This document shows, one piece after another, positions 42,815 through 51,834 of a stretch of 64,000 bases of DNA (within the stretch, counting starts at the first letter, position 1; the number at the start of each line of letters is the position of its first letter). The position numbers were made by a program, and so were the translations under genes. The DNA is taken from NCBI GenBank assembly GCA_963833115.1, contig CAWHWS010000002.1, positions 2,046,001 through 2,110,000 of the forward strand, written 5' to 3'. Below the pieces are notes generated by a model. It was not told where the DNA came from, did no database searches, and was given only the letters and a program-made list of their open reading frames with translations. This DNA comes from Hasllibacter sp963833115 (lineage in GTDB: Bacteria; Pseudomonadota; Alphaproteobacteria; Rhodobacterales; Rhodobacteraceae).

Positions 42815-45215
42815 GCATGCGCGCGCCGTCCGGATCGAATAGGGGCGCGCCGAGCACGGTGGCGGGGCGCATCCGGCCGAGGATCTCGATCTCGGCGCGC
42901 TGACCCTCGTTGGCGATCTCCGTGGGCAGGAAGCCCATGGCGACCGACTTGCCGGCATGGTGCGAGAAGCCGCCCGAGGTGCAGAACCCCACCACCTCGC
43001 CGCCGACGAAGATGGGCTCGTAGGCGGTGACGTCGGCATCCTCGGCGTCGACCTCGAAGGGCATCAGCCGGCGCTCGGGGCCCGCGGCCCGCTCGGCCTC
43101 GGCGGCCTCGCGGCCGATGAAGGGCGTGTTCTTCTTCCAGGAGACGAAGCGGTCGAGCCCGGTCTCGGCGGCGGTGTAGTCGGGGGAGAACTCCGAGAGC
43201 CAGGAGCCGAAGAACTTGTCGAGCCGCAGCGACATCATCGCCCGCATCCCGAACGGGCGCATCCCGTGCGGGGCCCCCGCGTCCGAGAGGACGGTCCATA
43301 GGGCCCGCTGCATCATCGGCTCGCAGTAGATCTCGTAGCCCAGATCGCCGGTGTAGCTGACCCGCTGGACCACGCAGGGCACCATGCCGACGATCATGCG
43401 GCGCACGTCCATGAAGCGCATCGCGGCGACGTCCGCGCGGGTGCAGGCGGCGAGCACGTCGCGCGCGAGCGGCCCCGCGAGCTGGAAGCCGGTCCAGCGG
43501 TCGGACATGTTCCGGACGCGGGTGCCGTCCTGCGCGTGCCGCTCGAACCAGCGGGTGTGATAGGCCTGCGCGCCATACGAAGCGGTGAGGCGGAACTCCT
43601 CCTCCGCGAGGCAGGAGATGGTGAAGTCGCCGATGAGGCGCCCGGCCTCGGACAGCATCGGGGTCAGGGACATGCGCCCGGGCTGGGGCACGCGGCCGGC
43701 CATGATCCGGTCGAGCCACTCGCGGGCGCGGGGGCCGTCGACGGCGTACTTGCCGAAGTTCTGCACCTCGTTGACGCCGACGGCGCCGCGCACGGCCGCG
43801 ACCTCGCGCGCGACCGCGCCGTGCGCGTTGGAGCGGCGGAAGCTGGGCTCCTCGTAGCGCGGCTCGCCCTCGGCGGCGAAGTAGTTGGGCACCTCGAGCC
43901 CGTATTGCTGGCCCCAGACGGCGCCCATCGCGTCCCAGACGTCGTACATCGGCGTGGTCTTGAGGGGGCGGGCGGCGGGCAGCTCCTCGTTCGGATAGAC
44001 CACGGAGAAGCGCGTCCGGTAGTTCTCGATCACCTTGGGGAGGGTGTAGCCCGGCCCGGCCCAGTCGCCGTAGCGCGCGACGTCCATCGCCATGGTGTCT
44101 CGCTCGGTCTCGCCCTCCACCAGCCATTGCGCGAGCATCAGGCCGACGCCGCCGCCCTGGGAGAAGCCCGCCATGACGCCGCAAGCGCTCCAGTAGTTAC
44201 GAAGCCCGGGAACGGGACCCACAAGTGGGTTGCCGTCGGGGGCGAAGGTGAAGGGGCCGTGGATCACCGACTTCACGCCGGCGGTCTCCAATGCGGGGAA
44301 GCGGTTATAGGCAAACGCGACCGAGTCGCCGATCTTGTCGAAGTCGTCGGGCAGGAGCTCGTGGCCGAAGGTCCAGGGCGTGCCGTCCACGGCCCAGGGG
44401 CGCGCGGCCTGCTCGTAGAAGCCGATGCACAGGCCCTGGCCCTCCTGGCGGAGGTAGCTCTCGCCGGCGGGGTCCATGACGTGGGGGTGCTCGCGGCCGA
44501 GGTCGCGGATCATCGGGACGGGTTCGGTGACGATGTACTGGTGCTCCATCGGGTGGAGCGGCAGGTCGACGCCCGCCATGCGCCCGACCTCGCGCGCCCA
44601 GAGGCCGGCGGCGTTGACGACGTGCTCGGCGTGGATGGTGCCGCGGTCGGTGACGACGTCCCATGTGCCGTCGGCGCGCGGGGTGGTCGCGGTGACCATG
44701 GTGTGCAGCTCGATCGCCGCGCCGCCCATCTTCGCGGCCTTGGCGTAGGCCTGCGTGGTGCCCGAGGGGTCGAGGTGCCCGTCGAGCGGGTCGTAGAGCC
44801 CGCCCAGGATGCCGTCCACGTTCGTCACCGGCGCCAGCTCGGCGATCTCGGCCGGGGAGACGATGCGCGTGTCGAGGCCCATGTGCTTGTGCTTGGCGCG
44901 CTCGGCCACGAGCATGTCCATCCGGTCGCGGTCGGCCGCCAGGGTCACGCCGCCCACGTGGTGCAGGCCGCAGGAGAGGCCCGTCAGCGCCTCCAGCTCG
45001 CGGTAGAGGCGGATGGTGTAGCCCTGCAGCGCGCACATGTTGGTGTCGCCGTTGAGGGTGTGGAAGCCGCCCGCCGCGTGCCAGGTGCTGCCCGAGGTGA
45101 GCTCCGAGCGCTCGAGCAGCATCACGTCGGTGCAGCCGAGCTTGGTCAGGTGGTAGAGGACCGAGCAGCCCACGACCCCTCCGCCGATCACCACGACGCG
45201 CGCCGTCTCTTTCAT
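42807..45215 (-). CDS. FAD-dependent oxidoreductase with GcvT domain (dimethylglycine/sarcosine dehydrogenase-like)
   Basis: 802 residues. The N-terminal DAO domain (about 1-370) has the FAD loop VVVIGGGVVGCSVLYHL and GSTWHAAGG with His46, the place of covalent FAD attachment in dimethylglycine dehydrogenases. A central FAO_M segment (about 375-430) and a folate-binding GcvT domain plus GcvT_C tail (about 435-800) follow. Family enzymes oxidatively demethylate N-methyl amines and pass the C1 unit to tetrahydrofolate. The exact substrate cannot be read. A betaine/choline route would fit the GlxA-type regulator 7 kb away, but that link is only inferred. Confidence 0.88.
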   Translation of the reverse strand: MKETARVVVIGGGVVGCSVLYHLTKLGCTDVMLLERSELTSGSTWHAAGGFHTLNGDTNMCALQGYTIRLYRELEALTGLSCGLHHVGGVTLAADRDRMDMLVAERAKHKHMGLDTRIVSPAEIAELAPVTNVDGILGGLYDPLDGHLDPSGTTQAYAKAAKMGGAAIELHTMVTATTPRADGTWDVVTDRGTIHAEHVVNAAGLWAREVGRMAGVDLPLHPMEHQYIVTEPVPMIRDLGREHPHVMDPAGESYLRQEGQGLCIGFYEQAARPWAVDGTPWTFGHELLPDDFDKIGDSVAFAYNRFPALETAGVKSVIHGPFTFAPDGNPLVGPVPGLRNYWSACGVMAGFSQGGGVGLMLAQWLVEGETERDTMAMDVARYGDWAGPGYTLPKVIENYRTRFSVVYPNEELPAARPLKTTPMYDVWDAMGAVWGQQYGLEVPNYFAAEGEPRYEEPSFRRSNAHGAVAREVAAVRGAVGVNEVQNFGKYAVDGPRAREWLDRIMAGRVPQPGRMSLTPMLSEAGRLIGDFTISCLAEEEFRLTASYGAQAYHTRWFERHAQDGTRVRNMSDRWTGFQLAGPLARDVLAACTRADVAAMRFMDVRRMIVGMVPCVVQRVSYTGDLGYEIYCEPMMQRALWTVLSDAGAPHGMRPFGMRAMMSLRLDKFFGSWLSEFSPDYTAAETGLDRFVSWKKNTPFIGREAAEAERAAGPERRLMPFEVDAEDADVTAYEPIFVGGEVVGFCTSGGFSHHAGKSVAMGFLPTEIANEGQRAEIEILGRMRPATVLGAPLFDPDGARMRG

Positions 45216-45317
45216 CCCCGTCCCCTCGCTCTAGGTTTCCGGCAGGTTGCGCCGGGAACGACCCCCGCGCCTAGCAGAAAGACGACGCCGGGCGGTCCGC
45301 CCGCGCCCGAAGGCCAT

Positions 45318-46556
45318 ATGCCCATCCTGTTGTCGAGCATCATCCCGTTCACCCGCCGGATGTGGGTGCGGATCGCCGCCATCGCGGGCATGGCCCTGGT
45401 GGCGGTCGGCCTGACGCGGCTGCTCGGGCCGTTCGTGCCGAGCTGGCTGACGGAATGGGTCGGCAAGGGCGCGGTCGACGGGCTGCTGGACGTGATGGCG
45501 GGCTCGATGCTGGCGGCGATCGTGTTCACGCTGTCGGTCATGGTGACGGTCCACCGGGCGGTGGCGGGCTCGTGGACGCCGCGGGCGCACCGCCTGATGG
45601 TTCAGGACAACGTGACCCTCAACGCGGTGTCGGTGTTCATCGGCGGCTGGGTCTACGCCCTGGCCGGGCTGGCGCTGCGGGAGGCCGGGCTGATCGCGCG
45701 GCACGAGAGCGCGGTCCTGTTCGTGACGACGGTGATGGTCCTGACGCTCCTGGTGGTGGTGCTGGTGCGCTGGGCGGTGCACCTGACCTCGCTCGGCTCG
45801 CTGGAGGAGACGGGCGAGCTGATCGAGCGGGCGGCGCGCGACGGGATCGACCTGCGCAACCGGGAGCCGGGGCTGGGGGGGAGCGTCCTGACGCCGGGGG
45901 TGGCGATCCCGCAGGGGCACGTGCGCGTGCTGGCCGAGGTGACGGGGTGGGTCGCGGGGATCGACGTGGACGCGCTCGGGGAGAAGGCGGCGGCGCGCGG
46001 CGTGCCGGTCCACGTCACGGCGCCGGTCGGGCGCTTCGTCGCCGCCGGGGCGCCGATCGGGATGGCGCCGCCGGACATGGGCGAGGCCCTCGTCGCGGCC
46101 GTGCGGATCGCCGAGCTGCGCGACCACGCGCAGGACCCGCGCTTCGGCCTCGTCGCGCTGTCGGAGGTCGCGCAGCGGGCGCTCTCGCCGGGGGTGAACG
46201 ATCCTGGCACCGCGATCGAGATCGTCGGCCGCCTGCTGCGGGCCATGCTCGACTTCGGGGGGCGGGCGGCCGAGGCGCCGCGCCATCCGCTCGTCTTCGT
46301 CGCGCCGGTCTCGGCGGCGGGCTGCGTGGAGGACGCGTTCGCGCCCATCGCGCGCGACGCGGCGGCGCATGTGGAGGTGCAGGAGCACGTGCTCAAGGCG
46401 CTGGCGCGGCTGGCGGAGCATCCGGACGCCGCGCTGGCGGCGGCGGCGCGGCACCAGGCGGCGATCGCCATGCGGCGATCGGAGCGGGCGCTGGACGAGC
46501 CGGCGGACGTGGAGCGGCTCCGCGGCGCCGCGCCGGGCGCGGCGCGCGCGGCCTAG
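45318..46556 (+). CDS. DUF2254 membrane protein
   Basis: 412 residues from ATG 45318. Four membrane helices fill the first 150 residues (WVRIAAIAGMALVAVGLTRL; DVMAGSMLAAIVFTLSVMVT; then two more). A cytoplasmic domain follows with DUF2254 landmarks RHESAVLFVTTVMV, ALSPGVNDPGTAIEIVGRL and EVQEHVLKAL. The function is unknown. It overlaps the end of livM by 4 bases tail to tail and is divergent from the flavoprotein gene. Confidence 0.87.
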   Translation: MPILLSSIIPFTRRMWVRIAAIAGMALVAVGLTRLLGPFVPSWLTEWVGKGAVDGLLDVMAGSMLAAIVFTLSVMVTVHRAVAGSWTPRAHRLMVQDNVTLNAVSVFIGGWVYALAGLALREAGLIARHESAVLFVTTVMVLTLLVVVLVRWAVHLTSLGSLEETGELIERAARDGIDLRNREPGLGGSVLTPGVAIPQGHVRVLAEVTGWVAGIDVDALGEKAAARGVPVHVTAPVGRFVAAGAPIGMAPPDMGEALVAAVRIAELRDHAQDPRFGLVALSEVAQRALSPGVNDPGTAIEIVGRLLRAMLDFGGRAAEAPRHPLVFVAPVSAAGCVEDAFAPIARDAAAHVEVQEHVLKALARLAEHPDAALAAAARHQAAIAMRRSERALDEPADVERLRGAAPGAARAA

Positions 46557-47848
46557 CGTTCGGGGATCAGGCCGCGCGGCGCGAAGCGCAGCACCAGGAG
46601 CATGAGGATGCCCATGGTCAGGAGGCGCATGTGCGCGGCGCTGTCGGCGAGGTGGGCGCGCAGGGCGCTGCCCTCGGGCAGGCCGGCGGTGGCGAGCTCC
46701 AGCACGTAGAGGCCGACGGGCTCGACCTGGACCCAGAGGAGCCAGACGAGGAAGCCGCCCAGCACGGCGCCAAAATTGTTGCCCGACCCGCCCACGATGA
46801 CCATCACCCAGACGAGGAAGGTGAAGCGCAGGGGCTGATAGGTGCCGGGCGTGAGCTGCCCGTCGAGCGTGGTCATCATGGCGCCCGCGATGCCGCACAC
46901 GGCCGAGCCCAGGACGAAGATCTGCAGGTGCCGGCCCTTGACGTCCTTGCCCATCGCCTCCGCCGCGGTCTCGTTGTCGCGGATGGCGCGCATCATGCGG
47001 CCCCAGGGCGAGGCGAGCGCGAGCTGCGCCAGCACCAGGATGACCAGGAGGACGGCGGCGAAGAGGAGCGTGTAGCCGAGCTTCACCCCGATGGTGGACG
47101 CCTCCACCGGGTCCAGGCCGAGGCTCGCCGCGCGCTCGACGAAGGTGGGGTCCGCCTGGAGGTCGACCTCGTAGGGGACGGGGCGGGGGATGCCGACGAC
47201 GTTCTTGACGCCGCGGGCGAGCCAGTCCTCGTTCTTCATCACGGCGATGACGATCTCGGCGATGCCGAGCGTGGCGATGGCGAGGTAGTCCGAGCGCAGG
47301 CCGAGCGCGGTCTTGCCGATGAGCCAGGCGGCGGCGGCGGCGAAGAGGCCGCCCACGGGCCAGGCCAGCACGACCGGCAGGCCGAGGCCGCCGAGATAGC
47401 CCGTGCCGGCGGGGTTCACCGCCTCGATCGCGGCGACGGCCGGGTCGAACAGGGCGCGGAACGCGAAGAACCCCCCCACGATCACCACGATCACCGCGAG
47501 CCCGTGCGGGATGCCCGTGAGGCCAGAGCGCGTCCACGTCCAGACCGCCGCCGCGACGGTCAGGGCGCCGACGGCGAGCGCCGCCAGCACGGGCAGGCCG
47601 CCCGCCGCCCACGCCTCCTCCGTGGGGGGCATGGAGACGATGACCGCCGCCAGCCCGCCCAGGGCCACGAAGCCCATGACGCCGATGTTGAAGAGCCCCG
47701 CGAAGCCCCATTGCAGGTTCACGCCCAGCGCCATGATGGCGCTCACGAGCCCCATGTTCACGATGGTGAGCGCGGTGTTCCAGCCCTGGTACACGCCCGT
47801 CAGGACGAGGAGCCCGGCGAGGAGCGCGAAGAGGAGCGCGGCCCTCAT
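46553..47848 (-). CDS. livM: Branched-chain amino acid-type ABC permease LivM
   Basis: 431 residues, about ten membrane segments. LivM landmarks: NLQWGFAGLFNIGVMGFVALGG-type segment, LRSDYLAIATLGIAEIV, and MRAIRDNETAAEAMGKDVK, the ATPase-facing loop. It is longer than E. coli LivM's conserved core because of an extra hydrophobic region around residues 80-140. Its ATG overlaps the livH stop (ATGA). The substrate could be an amino acid, amide or urea. Confidence 0.92.
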   Translation of the reverse strand: MRAALLFALLAGLLVLTGVYQGWNTALTIVNMGLVSAIMALGVNLQWGFAGLFNIGVMGFVALGGLAAVIVSMPPTEEAWAAGGLPVLAALAVGALTVAAAVWTWTRSGLTGIPHGLAVIVVIVGGFFAFRALFDPAVAAIEAVNPAGTGYLGGLGLPVVLAWPVGGLFAAAAAWLIGKTALGLRSDYLAIATLGIAEIVIAVMKNEDWLARGVKNVVGIPRPVPYEVDLQADPTFVERAASLGLDPVEASTIGVKLGYTLLFAAVLLVILVLAQLALASPWGRMMRAIRDNETAAEAMGKDVKGRHLQIFVLGSAVCGIAGAMMTTLDGQLTPGTYQPLRFTFLVWVMVIVGGSGNNFGAVLGGFLVWLLWVQVEPVGLYVLELATAGLPEGSALRAHLADSAAHMRLLTMGILMLLVLRFAPRGLIPER

Positions 47849-48855
47849 GCCTGCTGCCCCCGGAAGAGGCCGGTGGGGCGGAAGAGGAGGACGACGATCA
47901 GGATCGCGAAGCTGACCGCGAACTTGTAGTCGGTCGAGAGGAGCTGGAGGAGGCCATCCGCCTGGAGGTCCTCCGGCAGGACGTAGTTGGCGACCTTCTT
48001 CCAGGCATAGGTGATGGTGACCTCGCTGAACGCGATGACGAAGCCGCCGGCGATGGCGCCCACCGGCGAGCCCAGCCCGCCGACGATGGCGGCCGCGAAG
48101 ATCGGCAGCAGGAGCTGGAAGTAGGTGAACGCCTTGAACGACTTGTCGAGCCCGTAGAGCACGCCCGCCAGGGTCGCGAGCGCCGCGACGATGAGCCAGG
48201 TGATGCGCACGACGCGCTCGGGGTCGATGCCCGAGAGGAGGGCCAGGTCCTCGTTGTCGGAATAGGCGCGCATCGCCTTGCCGGTGCGGGTGCGGTTCAG
48301 GAACCAGAAAAGGAGCGCCACCGCGATGGCCGCGACGACGAGGGTGATCCCCTGCGTGGTGCGGAAGGCCAGGCCCTCGTCGAGGCCGGTCATCTCCTGG
48401 AACTCGCGGGCGCGCACGATGAAGCGCTCCCCGTCGGCGAAGCGGATGTCGTCCACCCCGATGATGAAGCGCACCAGCCCGTTCATGACGAAGGTGACGC
48501 CCAGGGAGACGATGACGAACACCACCGGCGCCGCCTTCTGCCGGCGGTAGAAGCGGTAGATGAGGCGGTCGGTGCCCAGCAGCAGGAGCGCGGTGATCGC
48601 GATGCCGAAGGGCAGCGCCAGGAGCGCGGTGGGCAGCGGGCCGAAGGTGATGCCGGCGCCGGTGAGGAGTGAGGTGACGAGGATGGTGGCCATCGTGCCG
48701 AAGGCCATCGTGTCGCCATGGGCGAAGTTGCTGAACCGCAGGATCGCGTAGACCAGCGTGACCCCGAGCGCGCCTAGCGCGAGCTGCGCGCCGTAGGCGA
48801 GGCCGGGGACGATGACGAAGTTCGCCAGGGCGACGAGGGCGTTCAGGGTGTCCAT
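47845..48855 (-). CDS. livH: Branched-chain amino acid-type ABC permease LivH
   Basis: 336 residues, about eight membrane segments. LivH landmarks are LALGALGVTLVYAILRFSNFAHGD near the N-terminus, MRAYSDNEDLALLSGIDPERV in the cytoplasmic loop, and GSPVGAIAGGFVIAFSE. It pairs with LivM to form the channel. A perfect 18-bp palindrome lies 19 bases upstream of its start, in the gap after livF. Confidence 0.93.
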   Translation of the reverse strand: MDTLNALVALANFVIVPGLAYGAQLALGALGVTLVYAILRFSNFAHGDTMAFGTMATILVTSLLTGAGITFGPLPTALLALPFGIAITALLLLGTDRLIYRFYRRQKAAPVVFVIVSLGVTFVMNGLVRFIIGVDDIRFADGERFIVRAREFQEMTGLDEGLAFRTTQGITLVVAAIAVALLFWFLNRTRTGKAMRAYSDNEDLALLSGIDPERVVRITWLIVAALATLAGVLYGLDKSFKAFTYFQLLLPIFAAAIVGGLGSPVGAIAGGFVIAFSEVTITYAWKKVANYVLPEDLQADGLLQLLSTDYKFAVSFAILIVVLLFRPTGLFRGQQA

Positions 48856-48873
48856 GCGCGTCTCCGGAGGGCG

Positions 48874-48891
48874 TGTTTCGCATGCGAAACA
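48874..48891. promoter_or_regulatory. Perfect 18-bp palindrome inside the liv-type operon
   Basis: TGTTTCGCATGCGAAACA is its own reverse complement. It lies in the 55-base gap between livF and livH, 19 bases from the livH start, where a repressor could act as an internal operator. The form (GTTTCGC/GCGAAAC) resembles two-fold operators of helix-turn-helix repressors such as IclR- or TetR-type proteins, but no regulator can be named. Confidence 0.5.
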
Positions 48892-48910
48892 TCGGGTTCG
48901 GCGGGGGGCC

Positions 48911-49642
48911 TCATCCGCCGAGGAAGGCGCGGCGGACGTCCGCGTCGGCGAGGAGGGCGGCGCCGGTGTCGGTGTAGCGGTTGGCGCCCTGGACGAGGAC
49001 GTAGCCGATATCCGCGATCTCGAGGGCCTGGCGGGCGTTCTGCTCGACCATGAGGACGGAGATGCCGGTGCGGGCGACCTCTATGATGCGGTCGAAGAGC
49101 TCGTCCATCACGATGGGCGAGACGCCGGCGGTAGGCTCGTCGAGCATCAGGACGGAGGGCTTGGTCATCAACGCGCGGCCGACGGCGACCTGCTGGCGCT
49201 GGCCGCCCGAGAGCTCGCCGGCGGGCTGGCGGCGCTTGTCCCGCAGGATCGGGAACAGGTCGTAGACCTCGGCCATGGTGGCGCGGAGGCTGTCCTGCCG
49301 GAGATAGGCGCCCATCTCGAGATTCTCTTGCACCGTAAGGGCTTTGAAGACGTTGTTCGTCTGCGGCACGAAGGCCATGCCTCGCGCCACGCGGTCCTGC
49401 GGGGTGAGGGCGGTGATGTCCTCCCCCGCGAGGGCGACGGTGCCGGCGCGCAGGGGGAGCATGCCGAACACGGCCTTCATCGCGGTGGACTTGCCCGCGC
49501 CGTTGGGGCCGACGATGACGGCGATCTGGCCCTTCGCGACGCCGATGGAGCAGTCGTGCAGGATGTCCGAGGCGCCGTAGCCGCCGGTCATGCCGGCGCC
49601 GAGGAGGGCCTGCACGGGCGCACGTGCGCCGCCGTCAGCCAT
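48911..49642 (-). CDS. livF: Branched-chain amino acid-type ABC ATPase LivF
   Basis: 243 residues from ATG 49642. Walker A is VGPNGAGKSTAMKAVFG; the signature is ELSGGQRQQVAVGRAL; Walker B is VLMLDEPTAGVSP. The start is uncertain: neither 49642 nor ATG 49591 has a good Shine-Dalgarno sequence, and the frame is open to 49702 through the 11-bp repeat, which would add a Cys/His-rich leader. The repeat is more likely untranslated. It partners with LivG to drive LivH/LivM. Confidence 0.92.
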   Translation of the reverse strand: MADGGARAPVQALLGAGMTGGYGASDILHDCSIGVAKGQIAVIVGPNGAGKSTAMKAVFGMLPLRAGTVALAGEDITALTPQDRVARGMAFVPQTNNVFKALTVQENLEMGAYLRQDSLRATMAEVYDLFPILRDKRRQPAGELSGGQRQQVAVGRALMTKPSVLMLDEPTAGVSPIVMDELFDRIIEVARTGISVLMVEQNARQALEIADIGYVLVQGANRYTDTGAALLADADVRRAFLGG

Positions 49643-49663
49643 GGGACATGTGCGCCGTTGCGG

Positions 49664-49707
49664 ATGCACATCCCATGCGCATCCCATGCACGGGCCATGC
49701 ACAGGGC
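49664..49707. repeat. 11-bp tandem repeat element, copy B
   Basis: Four head-to-tail 11-mers: ATGCACATCCC (49664), ATGCGCATCCC (49675), ATGCACGGGCC (49686), ATGCACAGGGC (49697). Bases 49675-49703 are identical to 6978-7006 (copy A). It occupies the gap between the livG stop (49715) and the livF start (49642), the same position relative to an ATPase gene as copy A. Unlike copy A it lacks the second arm of the 13-bp hairpin. Confidence 0.75.
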
Positions 49708-49714
49708 GCGCGCA

Positions 49715-50506
49715 TCACTGGGCGGCCTCCATGGCGGCGGTGCGGTTCTTGAGCCCGGTGCCGAGATAGGCCTCGATCACCTGCTCGTTGGCCTTGATCT
49801 CGTCGATGGTGCCTTCGGCGAGGACGCGGCCCTCGGCCATGACGATGACCGGATCGCAGAGGCGGCCGATGAACTCCATGTCGTGCTCGATCATGCAGAA
49901 GGTGTAGCCGCGCTCGGCGTTGAGGCGCGCGATGGCGTCGCCGATGGTGGCGAGGAGGGTGCGGTTCACGCCGGCGCCGACCTCGTCGAGGAAGACGATC
50001 CGCGCGTCGGTCATCATGGTGCGGCCGAGCTCGAGGAGCTTCTTCTGGCCGCCGGAGAGGTTGCCGGCGCGCTCGTCCGCGAGGTGCGAGACGGTGAGGA
50101 AGTCGAGCACCTCGTCGGCGCGCTCGGCCAGCGCGCGCTCCTCGGCGCGGATGCGGCCGCGGCGGAACCAGGCGTTCCAGACGCTCTCGCCGGCCTGCTG
50201 GCCCGGCACCATCATCAGGTTCTCGCGCACCGTCATGGTGGAGAACTCGTGCGCGATCTGGAAGGTGCGCAGGAGGCCGAGATGGAAGAGCTCGTGCGGG
50301 GTGAGGCCGGTGATGTCGCGGCCGGCCATGCGCACGCGGCCGGAGGTGGGCGTCAGGTTGCCGGCGATGACGTTGAAGAGCGTGGTCTTGCCCGCGCCGT
50401 TGGGGCCGACGAGGCCGGTGATCGACCCTTCGGGGATGGTGAGGGACGCGCCGTCGACGGCCCGGAAGCCGCCGAAGCGCATCACGATGTCCTGGGCTTC
50501 GATCAT
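49715..50506 (-). CDS. livG: Branched-chain amino acid-type ABC ATPase LivG
   Basis: 263 residues. Walker A is GLVGPNGAGKTTLFNVIAG; the signature is NLSGGQKKLLELGRTMM; Walker B is RIVFLDEVGAGVN. LivG-type tail MAEGRVLAEGTIDEIKANE is present. In this copy the usual DEP of Walker B reads DEV. It is the first ATPase gene after the binding protein and is preceded by a strong hairpin at 50524-50554. Confidence 0.93.
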   Translation of the reverse strand: MIEAQDIVMRFGGFRAVDGASLTIPEGSITGLVGPNGAGKTTLFNVIAGNLTPTSGRVRMAGRDITGLTPHELFHLGLLRTFQIAHEFSTMTVRENLMMVPGQQAGESVWNAWFRRGRIRAEERALAERADEVLDFLTVSHLADERAGNLSGGQKKLLELGRTMMTDARIVFLDEVGAGVNRTLLATIGDAIARLNAERGYTFCMIEHDMEFIGRLCDPVIVMAEGRVLAEGTIDEIKANEQVIEAYLGTGLKNRTAAMEAAQ

Positions 50507-50523
50507 GCGCGTCCCCGCTTGGC

Positions 50524-50554
50524 GCGCCGGCGGGACCCGTGGGCCCGCCGGCGC
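50524..50554 (-). terminator. GC hairpin after the liv-type binding-protein gene
   Basis: GCGCCGGCGGG (50524-50534) and CCCGCCGGCGC (50544-50554) are exact inverted repeats around ACCCGTGGG, which can itself pair. It sits 8 bases after the binding-protein stop and 18 bases before the livG start. No T-tract follows, so mRNA stabilisation or partial attenuation is more likely than full termination. Confidence 0.55.
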
Positions 50555-50561
50555 CGCCGGC

Positions 50562-51737
50562 TCACCGGAAGCCGACCGTCTCGATGACGCCGTCGCGGAC
50601 CTCGATCTCGCGGTAGCGGCCGGCGCTCTCGCCCGGGCCGATCAGCTCGACGGAGGTGGCGCCGTCATAGTCGATCTCTCCGCCGTCCATGAGGATCTGC
50701 ATGCCGCGGGCGAGCTCGCCGGGGAGGATCTTCTCGCCGGGCGCGTTGGCGACGTTGAGGATCTGCGACTGGTAGTCGGCCGGGTCGGTCGAGCCCGCGG
50801 CCATCATGGCGAGCATGAAGATCGCGGCGGCGTCGTAGCTCTCGGGCGCGTAGGCGGAGGTGGCGTCGAAGGTGTCGTCGGCCATCTCCGCGAGGATGCC
50901 GGCGCCTTCGGAATCCGAGCCCGCGATCTGGCCGTAGGAGCCGTCGAGGTCGGGACCGACGTTCTCGGGCAGGCTGTCGCCGACCATGCCGCCGGGCAGG
51001 ACGAACCGGTCGAAGGCGCCCGAATCGAGGGCGGAGCGGATGATGCCCAGGCCCCCCTGGTCGAGATAGCCCGCGACGACGAGGATGTCCCCGCCGGCGG
51101 AGGCGAGCGCGCCGACCTCGGCCGAGTAGTCGGCGCGGCCGTCCTCATGCGCGGCGGAGATGGTGACCTCGCCGCCCGCGGCCTCCCAGGAGGACTGGAA
51201 CGCGTCCGCGAGGCCCTTGCCGTAGTCGTTGTTGGTGTAGGTGAGGGCGACGGACTGCACGCCGCGGTCCATCAGCACCTCGGTCATCACCTCGCCCTCG
51301 CGGGCGTCCGACGGCGCGGTGCGGAAGAAGAGGTCCTGGTCGTCCACGGTGGAGAGGGCGGGCGAGGTGGCCGAGGGCGAGATCATCACCATGCCGTTGG
51401 GGATGGCCACGTTCTGCAGGATCGCGCCGGTGACGCCGGAGCAGTCGCCGCCGACGATGGCGTTCACCCCGTCCGCGATCATCCGCTCGGCCGCGGTCTG
51501 GGCGGCGGCGTTGTCGATGCAGGTGGTGTCGCCGCGCACGGCCTCGACGGTCATCAGGCCGCTCTCGTTGACCTCGTCGATGGCGAGCTCGGCGGCGTCG
51601 GCCATCGGGCCGGCGAGGCTCTCGATCGGGCCGGTGAAGCCGACGAGGATGCCGATCTTGGCGTCCAGCGTGTCCTGGGCGCCGGCGGCGCCGGCGGTGA
51701 GGGCGAGCGCGGCGGCGGTGGCGAGCAATCTGGTCAT
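50562..51737 (-). CDS. Branched-chain amino acid-type ABC substrate-binding protein
   Basis: 391 residues. A signal peptide (TRLLATAAALALTAGAAGAQ) precedes a type-I periplasmic binding fold (Peripla_BP_6): KIGILVGFTGPIESLAGPMA, AIVGGDCSGVTGAILQNVA, and SYGQIAGSDSEGAGIL. It is the first gene of the minus-strand operon binding protein - livG - livF - livH - livM. The promoter should lie in 51738-51834; AAAGGGAGA is the ribosome site. The ligand may be an amino acid or amide. Confidence 0.92.
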   Translation of the reverse strand: MTRLLATAAALALTAGAAGAQDTLDAKIGILVGFTGPIESLAGPMADAAELAIDEVNESGLMTVEAVRGDTTCIDNAAAQTAAERMIADGVNAIVGGDCSGVTGAILQNVAIPNGMVMISPSATSPALSTVDDQDLFFRTAPSDAREGEVMTEVLMDRGVQSVALTYTNNDYGKGLADAFQSSWEAAGGEVTISAAHEDGRADYSAEVGALASAGGDILVVAGYLDQGGLGIIRSALDSGAFDRFVLPGGMVGDSLPENVGPDLDGSYGQIAGSDSEGAGILAEMADDTFDATSAYAPESYDAAAIFMLAMMAAGSTDPADYQSQILNVANAPGEKILPGELARGMQILMDGGEIDYDGATSVELIGPGESAGRYREIEVRDGVIETVGFR

Positions 51738-51834
51738 GGTCGTCTCCCTTTGGGCGGATCTTGTCGTCCTGACGCGCGACGTTATGGGCCGGGCGCGCGA
51801 ATGGGAAGCGCGGCGGCGGGCCGGGCGCCCCGGC

